From the NCBI GenBank assembly GCA_017304505.1, contig JAFKKQ010000062.1:1-9480 (forward strand): a stretch of 9,480 bases of DNA. Reading direction: 5' to 3'. The stretch is from Hyphomicrobiales bacterium. Lineage in GTDB: Bacteria; Pseudomonadota; Alphaproteobacteria; Rhizobiales; Xanthobacteraceae. Position 1 is the first letter of the stretch. Every line of letters begins with the position of its first letter. This document shows, piece by piece, positions 1 through 6,027 of this stretch. A model generated the notes under the pieces. It saw nothing but the letters and a program-made list of their open reading frames with translations. It was not told where the DNA came from and did not search any database. The translations under genes were made by a program, and so were the position numbers.

Positions 1-1
1 G

Positions 2-274
2 GCGGCGGCGCGAGACGTTGGTGTGTCCGATTATTTCGACCGGCTCGCGCTCGACCGCGCGCTCGACACTATCGGCGATGCCGAGCGCCGGCTGACGGCG
101 GCGATGGTGGGGACGGGCCAATCCGGTACGGCTGCGGTCGAAGCCTGGCTTGCGCCGCGCAAGGCCGAGGTCGAGCGCATTCGTTCGGCGATCCACCAGG
201 TCGCAGGCTCCGGGCTGACGCTGTCCAAGCTCACGGTGGCGGCGAGTTTGCTGAGCGATCTGGCGCGGGAGTGA
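2..274 (+). CDS. gdhB: NAD-specific glutamate dehydrogenase, C-terminal end (partial, 5' end outside window)
   Basis: This is the last ~90 residues of a reading frame open to the left edge, ending at TGA 272-274. The first GTG in view (23) is unlikely to be the true start, because the frame stays open upstream of it. The segment SDYFDRLALDRALD, followed by an RRLT stretch and ending in SGLTLSKLTVAASLLSDLARE, matches from memory the extreme C-terminus of the very large (about 1,600-residue) bacterial NAD-dependent glutamate dehydrogenases. These deaminate glutamate to 2-oxoglutarate and ammonia in the cytoplasm and feed the TCA cycle. The catalytic domains lie outside the window, so function is inferred from the tail alone. 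It converges on purH with only 36 bp between the stops. No strong U-tract terminator is visible there. Confidence 0.8.
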   Translation, partial: AAARDVGVSDYFDRLALDRALDTIGDAERRLTAAMVGTGQSGTAAVEAWLAPRKAEVERIRSAIHQVAGSGLTLSKLTVAASLLSDLARE

Positions 275-310
275 GGGCTGCGTCGAGCGCGGACATGACG
301 CCGGCCCAAT

Positions 311-1501
311 TTAGTGCCGGAAGTGCCTCGTGCCGGTGAACACCATCGCGACATTATGGTCGTCGGCGGCCTTGATGACCTCGCTGTCGCGCATCGAGCC
401 GCCGGGCTGGATCACCGCCGTGGCGCCGGCCTCGATGGCGACAAGCAGTCCGTCGGCAAACGGGAAGAATGCGTCGGAGGCGGCGACCGATCCGCGGGTG
501 AGCGGCGTTGCGAGCTTGAGTTCGCGTGCGGCATCTTCCGCCTTGCGGGCCGCGATCCGCGCCGCGTCGACCCGGCTCATCTGCCCCGCGCCGATGCCGA
601 CGGTGGCGCGATCCTTGGCGTAGACGATGGTGTTCGACTTGACGTGCTTGGCGATGCGGAAGGCGAACCGCAGGTCGTCCAATTCGGCGGCCGTCGGCGC
701 GCGCTGGGTGACGGTCTTCAATGTCATGCCGTCGACGGTGGCGTTGTCGCGCGATTGCACGAGGAGGCCGCCGGCCACCGATTTCACCGTCAGTCCCGTG
801 GCACGCGGATCGGGCAGGCCGCCGGCGAGCAAGAGCCGCAGGTTCTTCTTGGCCGCGACGATCTGAATGGCCTCGTCGGTCGCGTCCGGCGCGATGATGA
901 CCTCGGTGAAAATTTCGGTGATGGCCTTGGCCGCCTCGGCGTCCAGCGTGCGGTTGAGCGCAACGATGCCGCCGAACGCGGATGTGGAGTCGCAGGCCAG
1001 TGCCTTGCGATAGGCCTCGGCGAGATTGGCGTTCTCGGCGACGCCACACGGGTTGGCGTGCTTGATGATGGCGACCGCGGCGGTGCGCGCCGGGTCGAAC
1101 TCGGCCACGCACTCATAAGCGGCGTCGGTGTCGTTGATGTTGTTGTAGGACAGTTGCTTGCCCTGCACCTGGCGCGCGGTGGCGACGCCAGGGCGCACAT
1201 CGGGCGTGCGGTAGAACGCGGCGCTCTGGTGCGGGTTCTCGCCGTAGCGCAGCGCCTCCACCAGCCGGCCGCCGAAGGCGCGGAACGCCGGCGCATTGTC
1301 GTCGAGCGTCTTGGCGAACCAGTTGGAGATCGCGGCGTCGTAGCTCGCGGTGCGCGCATAAGCCTTGGCGGCAAGCTTCTTGCGCAGCGAAAGCGTCGTG
1401 GCGCCACCGTGCTGCGATAGCTCGGCCAGCACCGCCGCGTAGTCTTCGGGCTCGACCACCACGGCGACGTCGGCATGGTTCTTGGCGGCGGCTCGGATCA
1501 T
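311..1501 (-). CDS. purH: purH 3' fragment: rest of the cyclohydrolase domain plus complete AICAR transformylase domain
   Basis: This frame has 396 residues if it starts at ATG 1501. It includes the remainder of the MGS-like domain ([15 protein letters not shown]) and the whole AICAR formyltransferase domain. Visible family signatures are RYGENPHQ (residues ~85-92), [11 protein letters not shown], the catalytic-region IIKHANPCG (Lys147-His148), [33 protein letters not shown] and the terminal FTGTRHFRH. The frame is open a little upstream of the ATG and reads GGPA, the true family sequence, showing that the ATG is an internal methionine of normal PurH. The ATG overlaps the upstream fragment's TGA (ATGA, 1498-1501). 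Coupled translation of a transformylase-only product is therefore conceivable but unproven. The stop is TAA at 311-313. Confidence 0.8.
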   Translation of the reverse strand: MIRAAAKNHADVAVVVEPEDYAAVLAELSQHGGATTLSLRKKLAAKAYARTASYDAAISNWFAKTLDDNAPAFRAFGGRLVEALRYGENPHQSAAFYRTPDVRPGVATARQVQGKQLSYNNINDTDAAYECVAEFDPARTAAVAIIKHANPCGVAENANLAEAYRKALACDSTSAFGGIVALNRTLDAEAAKAITEIFTEVIIAPDATDEAIQIVAAKKNLRLLLAGGLPDPRATGLTVKSVAGGLLVQSRDNATVDGMTLKTVTQRAPTAAELDDLRFAFRIAKHVKSNTIVYAKDRATVGIGAGQMSRVDAARIAARKAEDAARELKLATPLTRGSVAASDAFFPFADGLLVAIEAGATAVIQPGGSMRDSEVIKAADDHNVAMVFTGTRHFRH

Positions 1502-1839
1502 CGCCGGGCCGCCGGATAGAGGTTCACCACCAGGAGGTCGATGGGCGCGATGCCGTGCGCGCTCATCGCCGCGGCATGGTCTTTGTTGTCGCGGATCGCG
1601 AGCAGGCCGCCATGCACCTTTGGGTGCAGCGTCTTGACCCGGCCGTCCATCATTTCCGGAAAGCCGGTAAGTTCGGAAACGTCGGAAACTGCAAGTCCCG
1701 CATCCTTGAGCGCCTTGGCGGTGCCGCCGGTGGATACCAGCGCGACGCCGTGGCCGGCGAGGCCGCGGGCAAATTCGATCAGGCCGGTTTTGTTGGAAAC
1801 AGAAAGCAGGGCACGGGTGATACGGCGCAATTCGGTCAT
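1498..1839 (-). CDS. purH: purH 5' fragment: N-terminal part of the IMP cyclohydrolase (MGS-like) domain
   Basis: This 113-residue frame begins [19 protein letters not shown]. It carries the phosphate-binding STGGTAKAL and the [10 protein letters not shown] segment, whose lysine (K69) corresponds to the catalytic lysine of IMP cyclohydrolase. The alignment to the family is clean up to NLYP (residue 109). The last four residues, AARR, are out of frame and the TGA at 1498-1500 ends it. A full MGS-like cyclohydrolase domain is about 190-200 residues, so this fragment alone should not fold into an active enzyme. Its ATG overlaps the stop of the heparinase-like gene by ATGA, suggesting translational coupling and co-transcription. 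Confidence 0.8.
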   Translation of the reverse strand: MTELRRITRALLSVSNKTGLIEFARGLAGHGVALVSTGGTAKALKDAGLAVSDVSELTGFPEMMDGRVKTLHPKVHGGLLAIRDNKDHAAAMSAHGIAPIDLLVVNLYPAARR

Positions 1840-3602
1840 GTCGGACTCAGCGGTAACTCGGGTTCGTCGCCGCGGCGCCGCGCGGCGCTCGGGGCGGATT
1901 GGGTGGCGAGCGCGAAACTCCAGTGCACGCGCGGAATCTTGCGGGCGCGGCCATAGATCACGATCTGGACGGCGCGGCGCGGGCCGTCGGGGCCGGAAAG
2001 ATACACGCTTTCCTCAAGCTCGACGTGGTCTTCATAGGCATTGAAGGTCCACACGTCGCGGTTCGGCAACATCAGCATGGCGCCATGACCGTCGGTCAGT
2101 TTGTTGGCCTTCACCGCCGGGTGCAGGTGGAAGCGGACGGCGAATTCGTCGGCCACGTCTTGAGGAATCATGTCGCCCTCGGTGGAGAGGAACAGGTCCT
2201 CGCCGTCGATGCGCATGCCGGCAGTGGAGACTTTCAGCGCCCGCTGGTGGGTCACTTTGAAGCGATCGGCGTAGCCGTCGTGAGAAGCGCGCAGGATCAC
2301 GGCGTCGACGCGGTCCTCGCGCGACACCTGGATGTCGCGCGGCCCGCCGATGATCGGCGTGCCGAGCAGGTGCTTGAACGACCCGCTTTCGAGGAAGCGG
2401 CATGACGATGTGTCATTGAACGCCACCGTGGAGTGTGCAGCGGTCGCGCGCGCGACCTGCCGCCAAGCCTCGCGATTGGTGCCCGGCAGGCCGCAGTTCA
2501 CCACGATGCGCTGCAGACCGTGCGACAGCTCGAACGACAGGCAGCCGGCGTGCGCCTCCTGGCTGATGTTGATCGGCGGCGGGCTGCCGGCATCCATCAG
2601 AACCAGCATCTCGCCGCCTTCGACGCGCTGATAGCCGGAGTGCGGCGCGTTGGAGAGCGGCGCGCCGCGCGCGTCGTCGTAGGCAAGGATCGCAGCCATG
2701 ATATCGGGCAGGGTCGGGCCCATGCCGTTGAAGTGGGCGAAGCTGCCGTCGCCGTGCCGGAAGAAGCGCATCATCGGCATCATGCGGTCGATGGCGTTGT
2801 TGAGGTGTTGCGGCGGCGCGATGTTGCGCGCCGCGAAGGCATGACGCAGCGGCAGCAGATCGAGCAGCAACTCGATCATCGCGCCGGGGTTGCGGCTGAT
2901 ATGGCCGCCGTCGGGCAGGATCTGGCGGTCGATCTCGGTGATGAGTTGCTTGATCGTACCGCGCAGGTGCCGCGCCTGGCCTGACATGCAAAGCGCGGCG
3001 TAGGCGAGCGCGATCAGCGCCTGCAGCCGCGGCACGCCATCGCGGGCCTCGATCGCGGTGTGACGCAAGTAGCGGACCTGGCGCACCAGGCTGCGCAGGA
3101 ACCGGCGATAGAATTGCTCGTCCGCATCGTGCAGGATCAATGGCGCCTGGCTGAGCCAGGTGGTGATGCGGCGCGCCAGGATTTCCGGCTGCCAGCCGAT
3201 GGAATCCCAGGAGCCCTGCACGGCGATCCATTCGTCGACCAGGGCGCGGGCGTTGGCGCGGGTGATGCCCGATTCGGCGGCGCGCAGATGGCGCAGCCAG
3301 CCGAAACCAAGCAAGCCCGCCGCCCATTCCTCCGATGGCGGCGGCACCTCGAATGGCGACCGGCCGTCGCTGATGACGACCTTGCCGGCGAAGGAAAAGC
3401 GGCCGGCATAGATTTCGCTCGCGCGCGTGCCGTCAGCGGTGCGCAAATCCTGCGGTGCGATCAAAAGCCGCTCGGCTTTCCGGGGAATGAAGCTCAGCCG
3501 GACGACAGGATGGCCGCGCAGCCGTCCGGCGACGCTGCGCAACGTGCGCCGTCCCAAAAGCATCGACAGCTTGGCCCGTTCCCCGATCGACAGGCCGGCC
3601 AT
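1836..3602 (-). CDS. heparinase II/III family (polysaccharide-lyase-like) protein
   Basis: A 588-residue protein read from ATG 3602. A TTG at 3680 would add 26 residues without recognisable family sequence. I chose the ATG because AGAGG lies 11 nt upstream and because the TTG would sit inside the candidate promoter. The N-terminal ~330 residues are helical and resemble the alpha/alpha-toroid of these lyases, with [21 protein letters not shown] (~232-241) and AHFNGMGPT. The C-terminal part matches the heparinase II/III beta-sandwich: [14 protein letters not shown] with a histidine at ~351, VVNCG, then [15 protein letters not shown] with a histidine at ~390. In the family such residues belong to the uronate-lyase active cleft, but the substrate here is unknown. 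No signal peptide or transmembrane segment is evident, which is odd for a polysaccharide lyase. It follows rsmB, and its TGA overlaps the purH ATG. Confidence 0.85.
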   Translation of the reverse strand: MAGLSIGERAKLSMLLGRRTLRSVAGRLRGHPVVRLSFIPRKAERLLIAPQDLRTADGTRASEIYAGRFSFAGKVVISDGRSPFEVPPPSEEWAAGLLGFGWLRHLRAAESGITRANARALVDEWIAVQGSWDSIGWQPEILARRITTWLSQAPLILHDADEQFYRRFLRSLVRQVRYLRHTAIEARDGVPRLQALIALAYAALCMSGQARHLRGTIKQLITEIDRQILPDGGHISRNPGAMIELLLDLLPLRHAFAARNIAPPQHLNNAIDRMMPMMRFFRHGDGSFAHFNGMGPTLPDIMAAILAYDDARGAPLSNAPHSGYQRVEGGEMLVLMDAGSPPPINISQEAHAGCLSFELSHGLQRIVVNCGLPGTNREAWRQVARATAAHSTVAFNDTSSCRFLESGSFKHLLGTPIIGGPRDIQVSREDRVDAVILRASHDGYADRFKVTHQRALKVSTAGMRIDGEDLFLSTEGDMIPQDVADEFAVRFHLHPAVKANKLTDGHGAMLMLPNRDVWTFNAYEDHVELEESVYLSGPDGPRRAVQIVIYGRARKIPRVHWSFALATQSAPSAARRRGDEPELPLSPT

Positions 3603-3658
3603 GATTACGCTCGCCTCTTTGCGGACTGCGGGCGCCGTGCCCCGCTCACCCCGTGCAA

Positions 3659-3687
3659 CATATAGCGAAGGCCCGGACAAGGGCCAA
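3659..3687 (-). promoter_or_regulatory. candidate sigma70-type promoter for the heparinase-like gene and purH
   Basis: On the minus strand TTGGCC (plus 3682-3687) is followed after exactly 17 nt by TATATG (plus 3659-3664). These agree 4/6 and 4/6 with TTGACA and TATAAT. Transcription would begin near 3652, giving a leader of about 50 nt before ATG 3602, with AGAGG just upstream. A short inverted repeat, GGCCC-N6-GGGCC (3670-3685), sits in the spacer. It has no U-tract, so I do not call it a terminator. This is pattern matching only. Confidence 0.35.
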
Positions 3688-3701
3688 CCATTGCGAGGGC
3701 A

Positions 3702-5045
3702 TTAAGCCGTTTCGATTCGCACAAGCCGGGCCGCATAGAAGCCATCGAGCCCCGACATGCGAGGGTCGGTGTCAGGCCAATGGCACGGCAAGGTGCGCAA
3801 ATCGCCTTCGGACGTGATGAATTGCGCTTGGTCCGCGATCTCATGCGCTGCGATGGGTTTGCGGCGCAGATCGGCGTTACGTTCAAGCAGGGCGGCGATC
3901 TGGTTTTCGCCCTCCTCGGCTTCAAGCGAACAGGTGCAATAGATCAGCGTGCCGCCCGGCTTGACCAGCGTGGCTGCGCGATCGAGCAGGCGCGCTTGCA
4001 GCGCCGCAAGCTTGCCGAGATCGGCTTCGGACTTCAGCCAGGGAATGTCAGGGTGCCGCCGGACCGTGCCGGTTGAAGAGCAGGGCGCATCCACCAGCAC
4101 GGCATCGAACGGTCCAACTTGCCATTGTGCGGCGTCGGCCTGGACGATCTCGGCGTCGAGTTTCAGGCGGGCGAGGTTCTCGCGCAATCGGCGAAGACGC
4201 GGCTGCGAGCGGTCGACAGCGGTTACCCGCGCACCGGCCGCAGCCAGTTGCGCCGTCTTGCCGCCGGGCGCCGCGCACAGATCGGCGATGGTGCGTCCGG
4301 CGACCTCGCCGAGGAGCTTGGCGGGCAGGGCCGCGGCGGCGTCCTGCACCCACCAAGCGCCATCGTCATAGCCCGGAAGCTGCGGCACCGGGCCGGACGC
4401 GCGCAAACGCACGGTGCCGGTCGGCAGCACGCGCCCGCCGAGTGTTGTCGCCCATGCCTCGGCATCGCTTCTAGCCGTGAGATCGAGTGACGGCTCATGG
4501 GTATGCGCGGCCGCAATGGCGTGCGCGGTGTCGTCGCCATAATGGGCGACCCAGCGCCGCATCAGCCAGTCCGGCGTGTCGAGCGCAGCGGTGTCGAGCG
4601 TCGCCAAACGACCCTTGCCGTCGCGCGCCAGTCGCCGCAGCACCGCGTTGATCAGCTTTGAATAGCGCGATGCATAGCGGTCGGCCTGCGCCAGCCGCAC
4701 GGAAAGATCGACGGCCGCATGGTCCGGCACGTCGAGGAACAGGATTTGAGCGGAGCCGATCAGCAGGATGGGTTCCACCTGCGGTGCTTCGTGCGGCAGG
4801 CCCCGCTCGAGTTGGCTCAAGAGCAGACGCCGCAGCGTGCCCAGCCGGCGCAGCACGGTGGTGACGATCGAGCGCACCAGGGCGCGGTCGCGCGCAGCAA
4901 GAGCATCAAGGCCGTCGGCGTCCAGCAGTTCGTCGAGCGGCCGCCGCCGGTGCAGGACGCCGCCGACGATGTCGGCCGCGATGCGGCGCGCGTCGAGACC
5001 CGGCGATGACGACGATGGGGGCGATGAGTTGTTGGCAGGGGGCAT
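3702..5045 (-). CDS. rsmB: 16S rRNA (cytosine-967 C5)-methyltransferase RsmB/Sun
   Basis: A 447-residue cytoplasmic SAM-dependent enzyme that methylates C967 (E. coli numbering) of 16S rRNA. Residues ~18-150 form the NusB-like RNA-binding domain (ARRIAADIVGGVL, then DHAAVDLSVRLAQ and KLINAVLRRL). The Rossmann methyltransferase part has SAM motif I DLCAAPGGKT (~255-264), VDAPCSSTGT with the motif IV cysteine (~Cys322), and YCTCSLEAEEGENQ with the presumed nucleophile at ~Cys372. Both cysteines of RNA m5C methyltransferases are therefore present. I chose ATG 5045 over GTG 5051 because GAGGTG lies 5 nt before the ATG and would be too close to the GTG. It is divergent from the SdhAF4 gene with ~115 bp between them. 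It is followed by the heparinase-like gene ~100 bp downstream. Confidence 0.93.
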   Translation of the reverse strand: MPPANNSSPPSSSSPGLDARRIAADIVGGVLHRRRPLDELLDADGLDALAARDRALVRSIVTTVLRRLGTLRRLLLSQLERGLPHEAPQVEPILLIGSAQILFLDVPDHAAVDLSVRLAQADRYASRYSKLINAVLRRLARDGKGRLATLDTAALDTPDWLMRRWVAHYGDDTAHAIAAAHTHEPSLDLTARSDAEAWATTLGGRVLPTGTVRLRASGPVPQLPGYDDGAWWVQDAAAALPAKLLGEVAGRTIADLCAAPGGKTAQLAAAGARVTAVDRSQPRLRRLRENLARLKLDAEIVQADAAQWQVGPFDAVLVDAPCSSTGTVRRHPDIPWLKSEADLGKLAALQARLLDRAATLVKPGGTLIYCTCSLEAEEGENQIAALLERNADLRRKPIAAHEIADQAQFITSEGDLRTLPCHWPDTDPRMSGLDGFYAARLVRIETA

Positions 5046-5053
5046 GTGCACAC
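5046..5053 (-). promoter_or_regulatory. rsmB start region with a start-deciding Shine-Dalgarno
   Basis: On the minus strand GAGGTG is followed by TGCAC and then ATG 5045. This spacing favours the ATG over the GTG six bases earlier. No convincing -35/-10 pair was seen further upstream. TTGTCA around 5077-5082 has no good -10 partner at normal spacing. Confidence 0.4.
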
Positions 5054-5124
5054 CTCATGCCTTGCTTTGATGGGGTCTGACAACCGCGACGGCCGCCTCT
5101 CGCAATGGGCCGCACCCTGCGGGC

Positions 5125-5154
5125 TTGACGGCGATGCCGGCGCGGACGTCTAAA
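5125..5154 (+). promoter_or_regulatory. candidate promoter giving a leaderless SdhAF4/DUF1674 transcript
   Basis: TTGACG (5125-5130; 5/6 match to TTGACA) is followed after 18 nt by TCTAAA (5149-5154; 4/6 match to TATAAT). The predicted transcription start falls about 7 nt later, at or next to the A of ATG 5161. There is no Shine-Dalgarno before that ATG. Together these suggest a leaderless mRNA, a common arrangement in alphaproteobacteria. A 6-bp inverted repeat, GCGGAC-N7-GTCCGC (5142-5160), brackets the -10 box and abuts the start codon. It could be an operator or chance. Confidence 0.45.
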
Positions 5155-5160
5155 GTCCGC

Positions 5161-5382
5161 ATGTCGCAGCAAGACGATCCATCCTCCACCCCGCCGCCGA
5201 ATGCGGGTCCGCGTAAGCCGCTGCCGCCGGCTGCGGAGCGGGCGCTGAAGGAGGCGGCCTTGCGGCGCGCCGCTGCCGACCGCGGCGCGCCCGCACCGCC
5301 CGGTGAGGTCGGGGGGCCTGCGGGGCCGGAGCCGACGCGCTATGGCGACTGGGAAAAGAAGGGCATTGCGTCGGATTTCTGA
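5161..5382 (+). CDS. DUF1674 / succinate dehydrogenase assembly factor 4 (SdhAF4-like) protein
   Basis: A 73-residue protein. The N-terminal ~50 residues are rich in Pro, Ala and charged residues and look disordered. The C-terminal [16 protein letters not shown] is the hallmark of DUF1674, the family of eukaryotic SDHAF4. The mitochondrial homologues bind the flavinylated SdhA subunit and help it join SdhB. A similar role for the bacterial protein is inference from the family. The start at ATG 5161 (MSQQDD) is preferred over an in-frame TTG at 5125, because that TTG is the -35 element of the candidate promoter and the residues it would add have no family similarity. It is divergent from rsmB. 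This neighbourhood is, from general knowledge, common in Rhizobiales. The stop is TGA at 5380-5382. Confidence 0.85.
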   Translation: MSQQDDPSSTPPPNAGPRKPLPPAAERALKEAALRRAAADRGAPAPPGEVGGPAGPEPTRYGDWEKKGIASDF

Positions 5383-5410
5383 GGCCCGCGTCCAACCGCA
5401 CCCCTAGGCG

Positions 5411-5460
5411 CGAATTATTTTTTAATTCTACTATAGATTGTATTTGCCCTCAAATGCAGA
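5411..5460. other. AT-rich intergenic island with an inverted repeat
   Basis: Between the SdhAF4 and nuclease genes (5383-5479) the composition changes abruptly to AT-rich. It contains a perfect dyad GAATTA-N5(T)-TAATTC at 5412-5428, followed by TATAGAT. No coding potential is evident. It may be an upstream promoter element or protein-binding site for the nuclease gene, or a remnant of something inserted. It does not form a GC-rich terminator hairpin for the preceding gene. Confidence 0.5.
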
Positions 5461-5472
5461 CTCGCCTATATG
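5444..5472 (+). promoter_or_regulatory. candidate promoter of the nuclease gene, leaderless configuration
   Basis: TTGCCC (5444-5449; 4/6) is followed after 17 nt by TATATG (5467-5472; 4/6), placing the start of transcription at about 5479-5480, i.e. on the ATG of the nuclease gene. The only purine-rich ribosome-binding-like sequence, GAAGGA (5472-5477), is 2 nt from the ATG, too close for a normal Shine-Dalgarno. This is consistent with leaderless translation. It is a pattern match without experimental support. Confidence 0.4.
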
Positions 5473-5491
5473 AAGGACTATGTTCCTTCAT
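5470..5491. repeat. perfect inverted repeat, 8-bp arms, spanning the nuclease start codon
   Basis: ATGAAGGA (5470-5477), a 6-nt spacer CTATGT, then TCCTTCAT (5484-5491). The arms are exact reverse complements. The ATG at 5480 lies in the spacer and the left arm overlaps the end of the candidate -10 box. In DNA this has the form of an operator over the -10/+1 region. In RNA it would be a hairpin hiding GAAGGA, though only if transcription started further upstream. Confidence 0.6.
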
Positions 5492-6016
5492 GCAGGATTT
5501 TTGTCCAATAATGGGCAAGGCAGCTTTTTGCTGGCCGCCGTGATGTTCGTCACGGGCCTCGGCATCGGTGCGACCATCGGCCCGGTGACGGCCGGGCGCA
5601 GCGTTCCGGAAGTCGCGAACATACGACCGGACAAATTCCGCCCCACGCCGGCGGTGCGCGATGCCCATCCGGTTGAGGTGCTGCGTGTCATTGACGGCGA
5701 TACGTTCGAAGCGCGAGTGCGTTTGTGGCCCGGCCTTGATGTCACCACGCGCGTGCGACTGCGCGGCGTCGATGCGCCCGAGATGAAAGCGCGCTGCGGC
5801 GGCGAACGGGCGCGGGCCGAAGCTGCGCGCGATGCGCTTCGCGTCATCCTCGATCAAGGTGGGGTCGGCATCTCGCAGGTGGCGCTTGATAAATACGGCG
5901 GCCGGGTCGTTGCCGATGCCTCGACGCAGATAACGCCGAATGTGTCGTCGGCCCTGCTCGAAGCCGGGATGGCGCGGCGCTACAGCGGCGGCCATCGCGG
6001 CGGCTGGTGCGGTTAA
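5480..6016 (+). CDS. thermonuclease family (staphylococcal nuclease-fold) protein with N-terminal membrane anchor or signal
   Basis: 178 residues. A hydrophobic segment at ~16-39 (FLLAAVMFVTGLGIGATIG) suggests a signal peptide or membrane anchor, so the catalytic part (~64-178) probably faces the periplasm. The N-region lacks basic residues, so the export mode is uncertain. The SNase core is clear: VLRVIDGDTFEA (Asp74 matching the calcium-binding Asp21 of S. aureus nuclease) and VRLRGVDAPE (Arg93, Asp98, Glu101 matching Arg35, Asp40, Glu43). LDKYGGRVVAD follows, in which Arg142 likely stands for Arg87, with one extra Gly. The C-terminus RRYSGGHRGGWC is typical of alphaproteobacterial members. 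Activity as a calcium-dependent DNA/RNA endonuclease is plausible from the conserved residues. The true start may differ; ATG 5543 would cut into the hydrophobic segment. It converges on pheT with 9 bp between the stops. Confidence 0.88.
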   Translation: MFLHAGFLSNNGQGSFLLAAVMFVTGLGIGATIGPVTAGRSVPEVANIRPDKFRPTPAVRDAHPVEVLRVIDGDTFEARVRLWPGLDVTTRVRLRGVDAPEMKARCGGERARAEAARDALRVILDQGGVGISQVALDKYGGRVVADASTQITPNVSSALLEAGMARRYSGGHRGGWCG

Positions 6017-6027
6017 ACGGGCCCGTT
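6016..6027. repeat. 12-bp perfect palindrome between convergent nuclease gene and pheT stops
   Basis: AACGGGCCCGTT reads identically on both strands. It overlaps the last base of the nuclease stop (TAA 6014-6016) and two bases of the pheT stop (TAA, 6028-6026). With no central loop, only about four base pairs could form in RNA, so it is a poor terminator. The 9 bp between the stops leave no room for anything else. Confidence 0.5.

Larger units (their letters stand above)
311..1839 (-). pseudogene. purH: purH, bifunctional AICAR transformylase/IMP cyclohydrolase, broken by a frameshifting internal deletion
   Basis: PurH performs the last two steps of de novo IMP synthesis: formylation of AICAR by 10-formyl-THF, then ring closure of FAICAR. 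Here the gene lies in two frames. The 5' part (109 good residues) contains [15 protein letters not shown] and [14 protein letters not shown] of the cyclohydrolase domain and ends at VVNLYP. The 3' part resumes at [13 protein letters not shown] and runs to the normal end, RHFRH. Family members have about 20 residues between these points, ending in an IDI just before GG. That segment is absent and the frame shifts at about 1513-1515. Together 109 + ~20 + 400 gives the usual length of about 530. An internal loss of about 61 bp explains both the gap and the shift. It is either a true lesion or an assembly/sequencing error. The start at 1839 overlaps the stop of the upstream heparinase-like gene (ATGA). 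Confidence 0.85.

Noticed and set aside
301..320. Inverted repeat CCGGC-N10-GCCGG at the gdhB/purH convergent end as a terminator
   Set aside because: It has only a 5-bp stem with a 10-nt loop and no T-run on either side, and it overlaps the purH coding end. Too weak to call.
314..1420. A 368-codon open frame on the plus strand opposite purH
   Set aside because: It mirrors purH codons and has no recognisable domain. Long antisense frames are expected at this GC content.
3670..3685. GGCCC-N6-GGGCC as a rho-independent terminator for rsmB
   Set aside because: It is a short stem with no following U-tract on the minus strand, and it sits inside the candidate promoter spacer.
5470..5511. Possible 13-codon upstream reading frame (ATG 5470 to TAA 5511) overlapping the nuclease start
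   Set aside because: If transcription begins near 5480 it is not in the mRNA, and there is no ribosome-binding site or other support.
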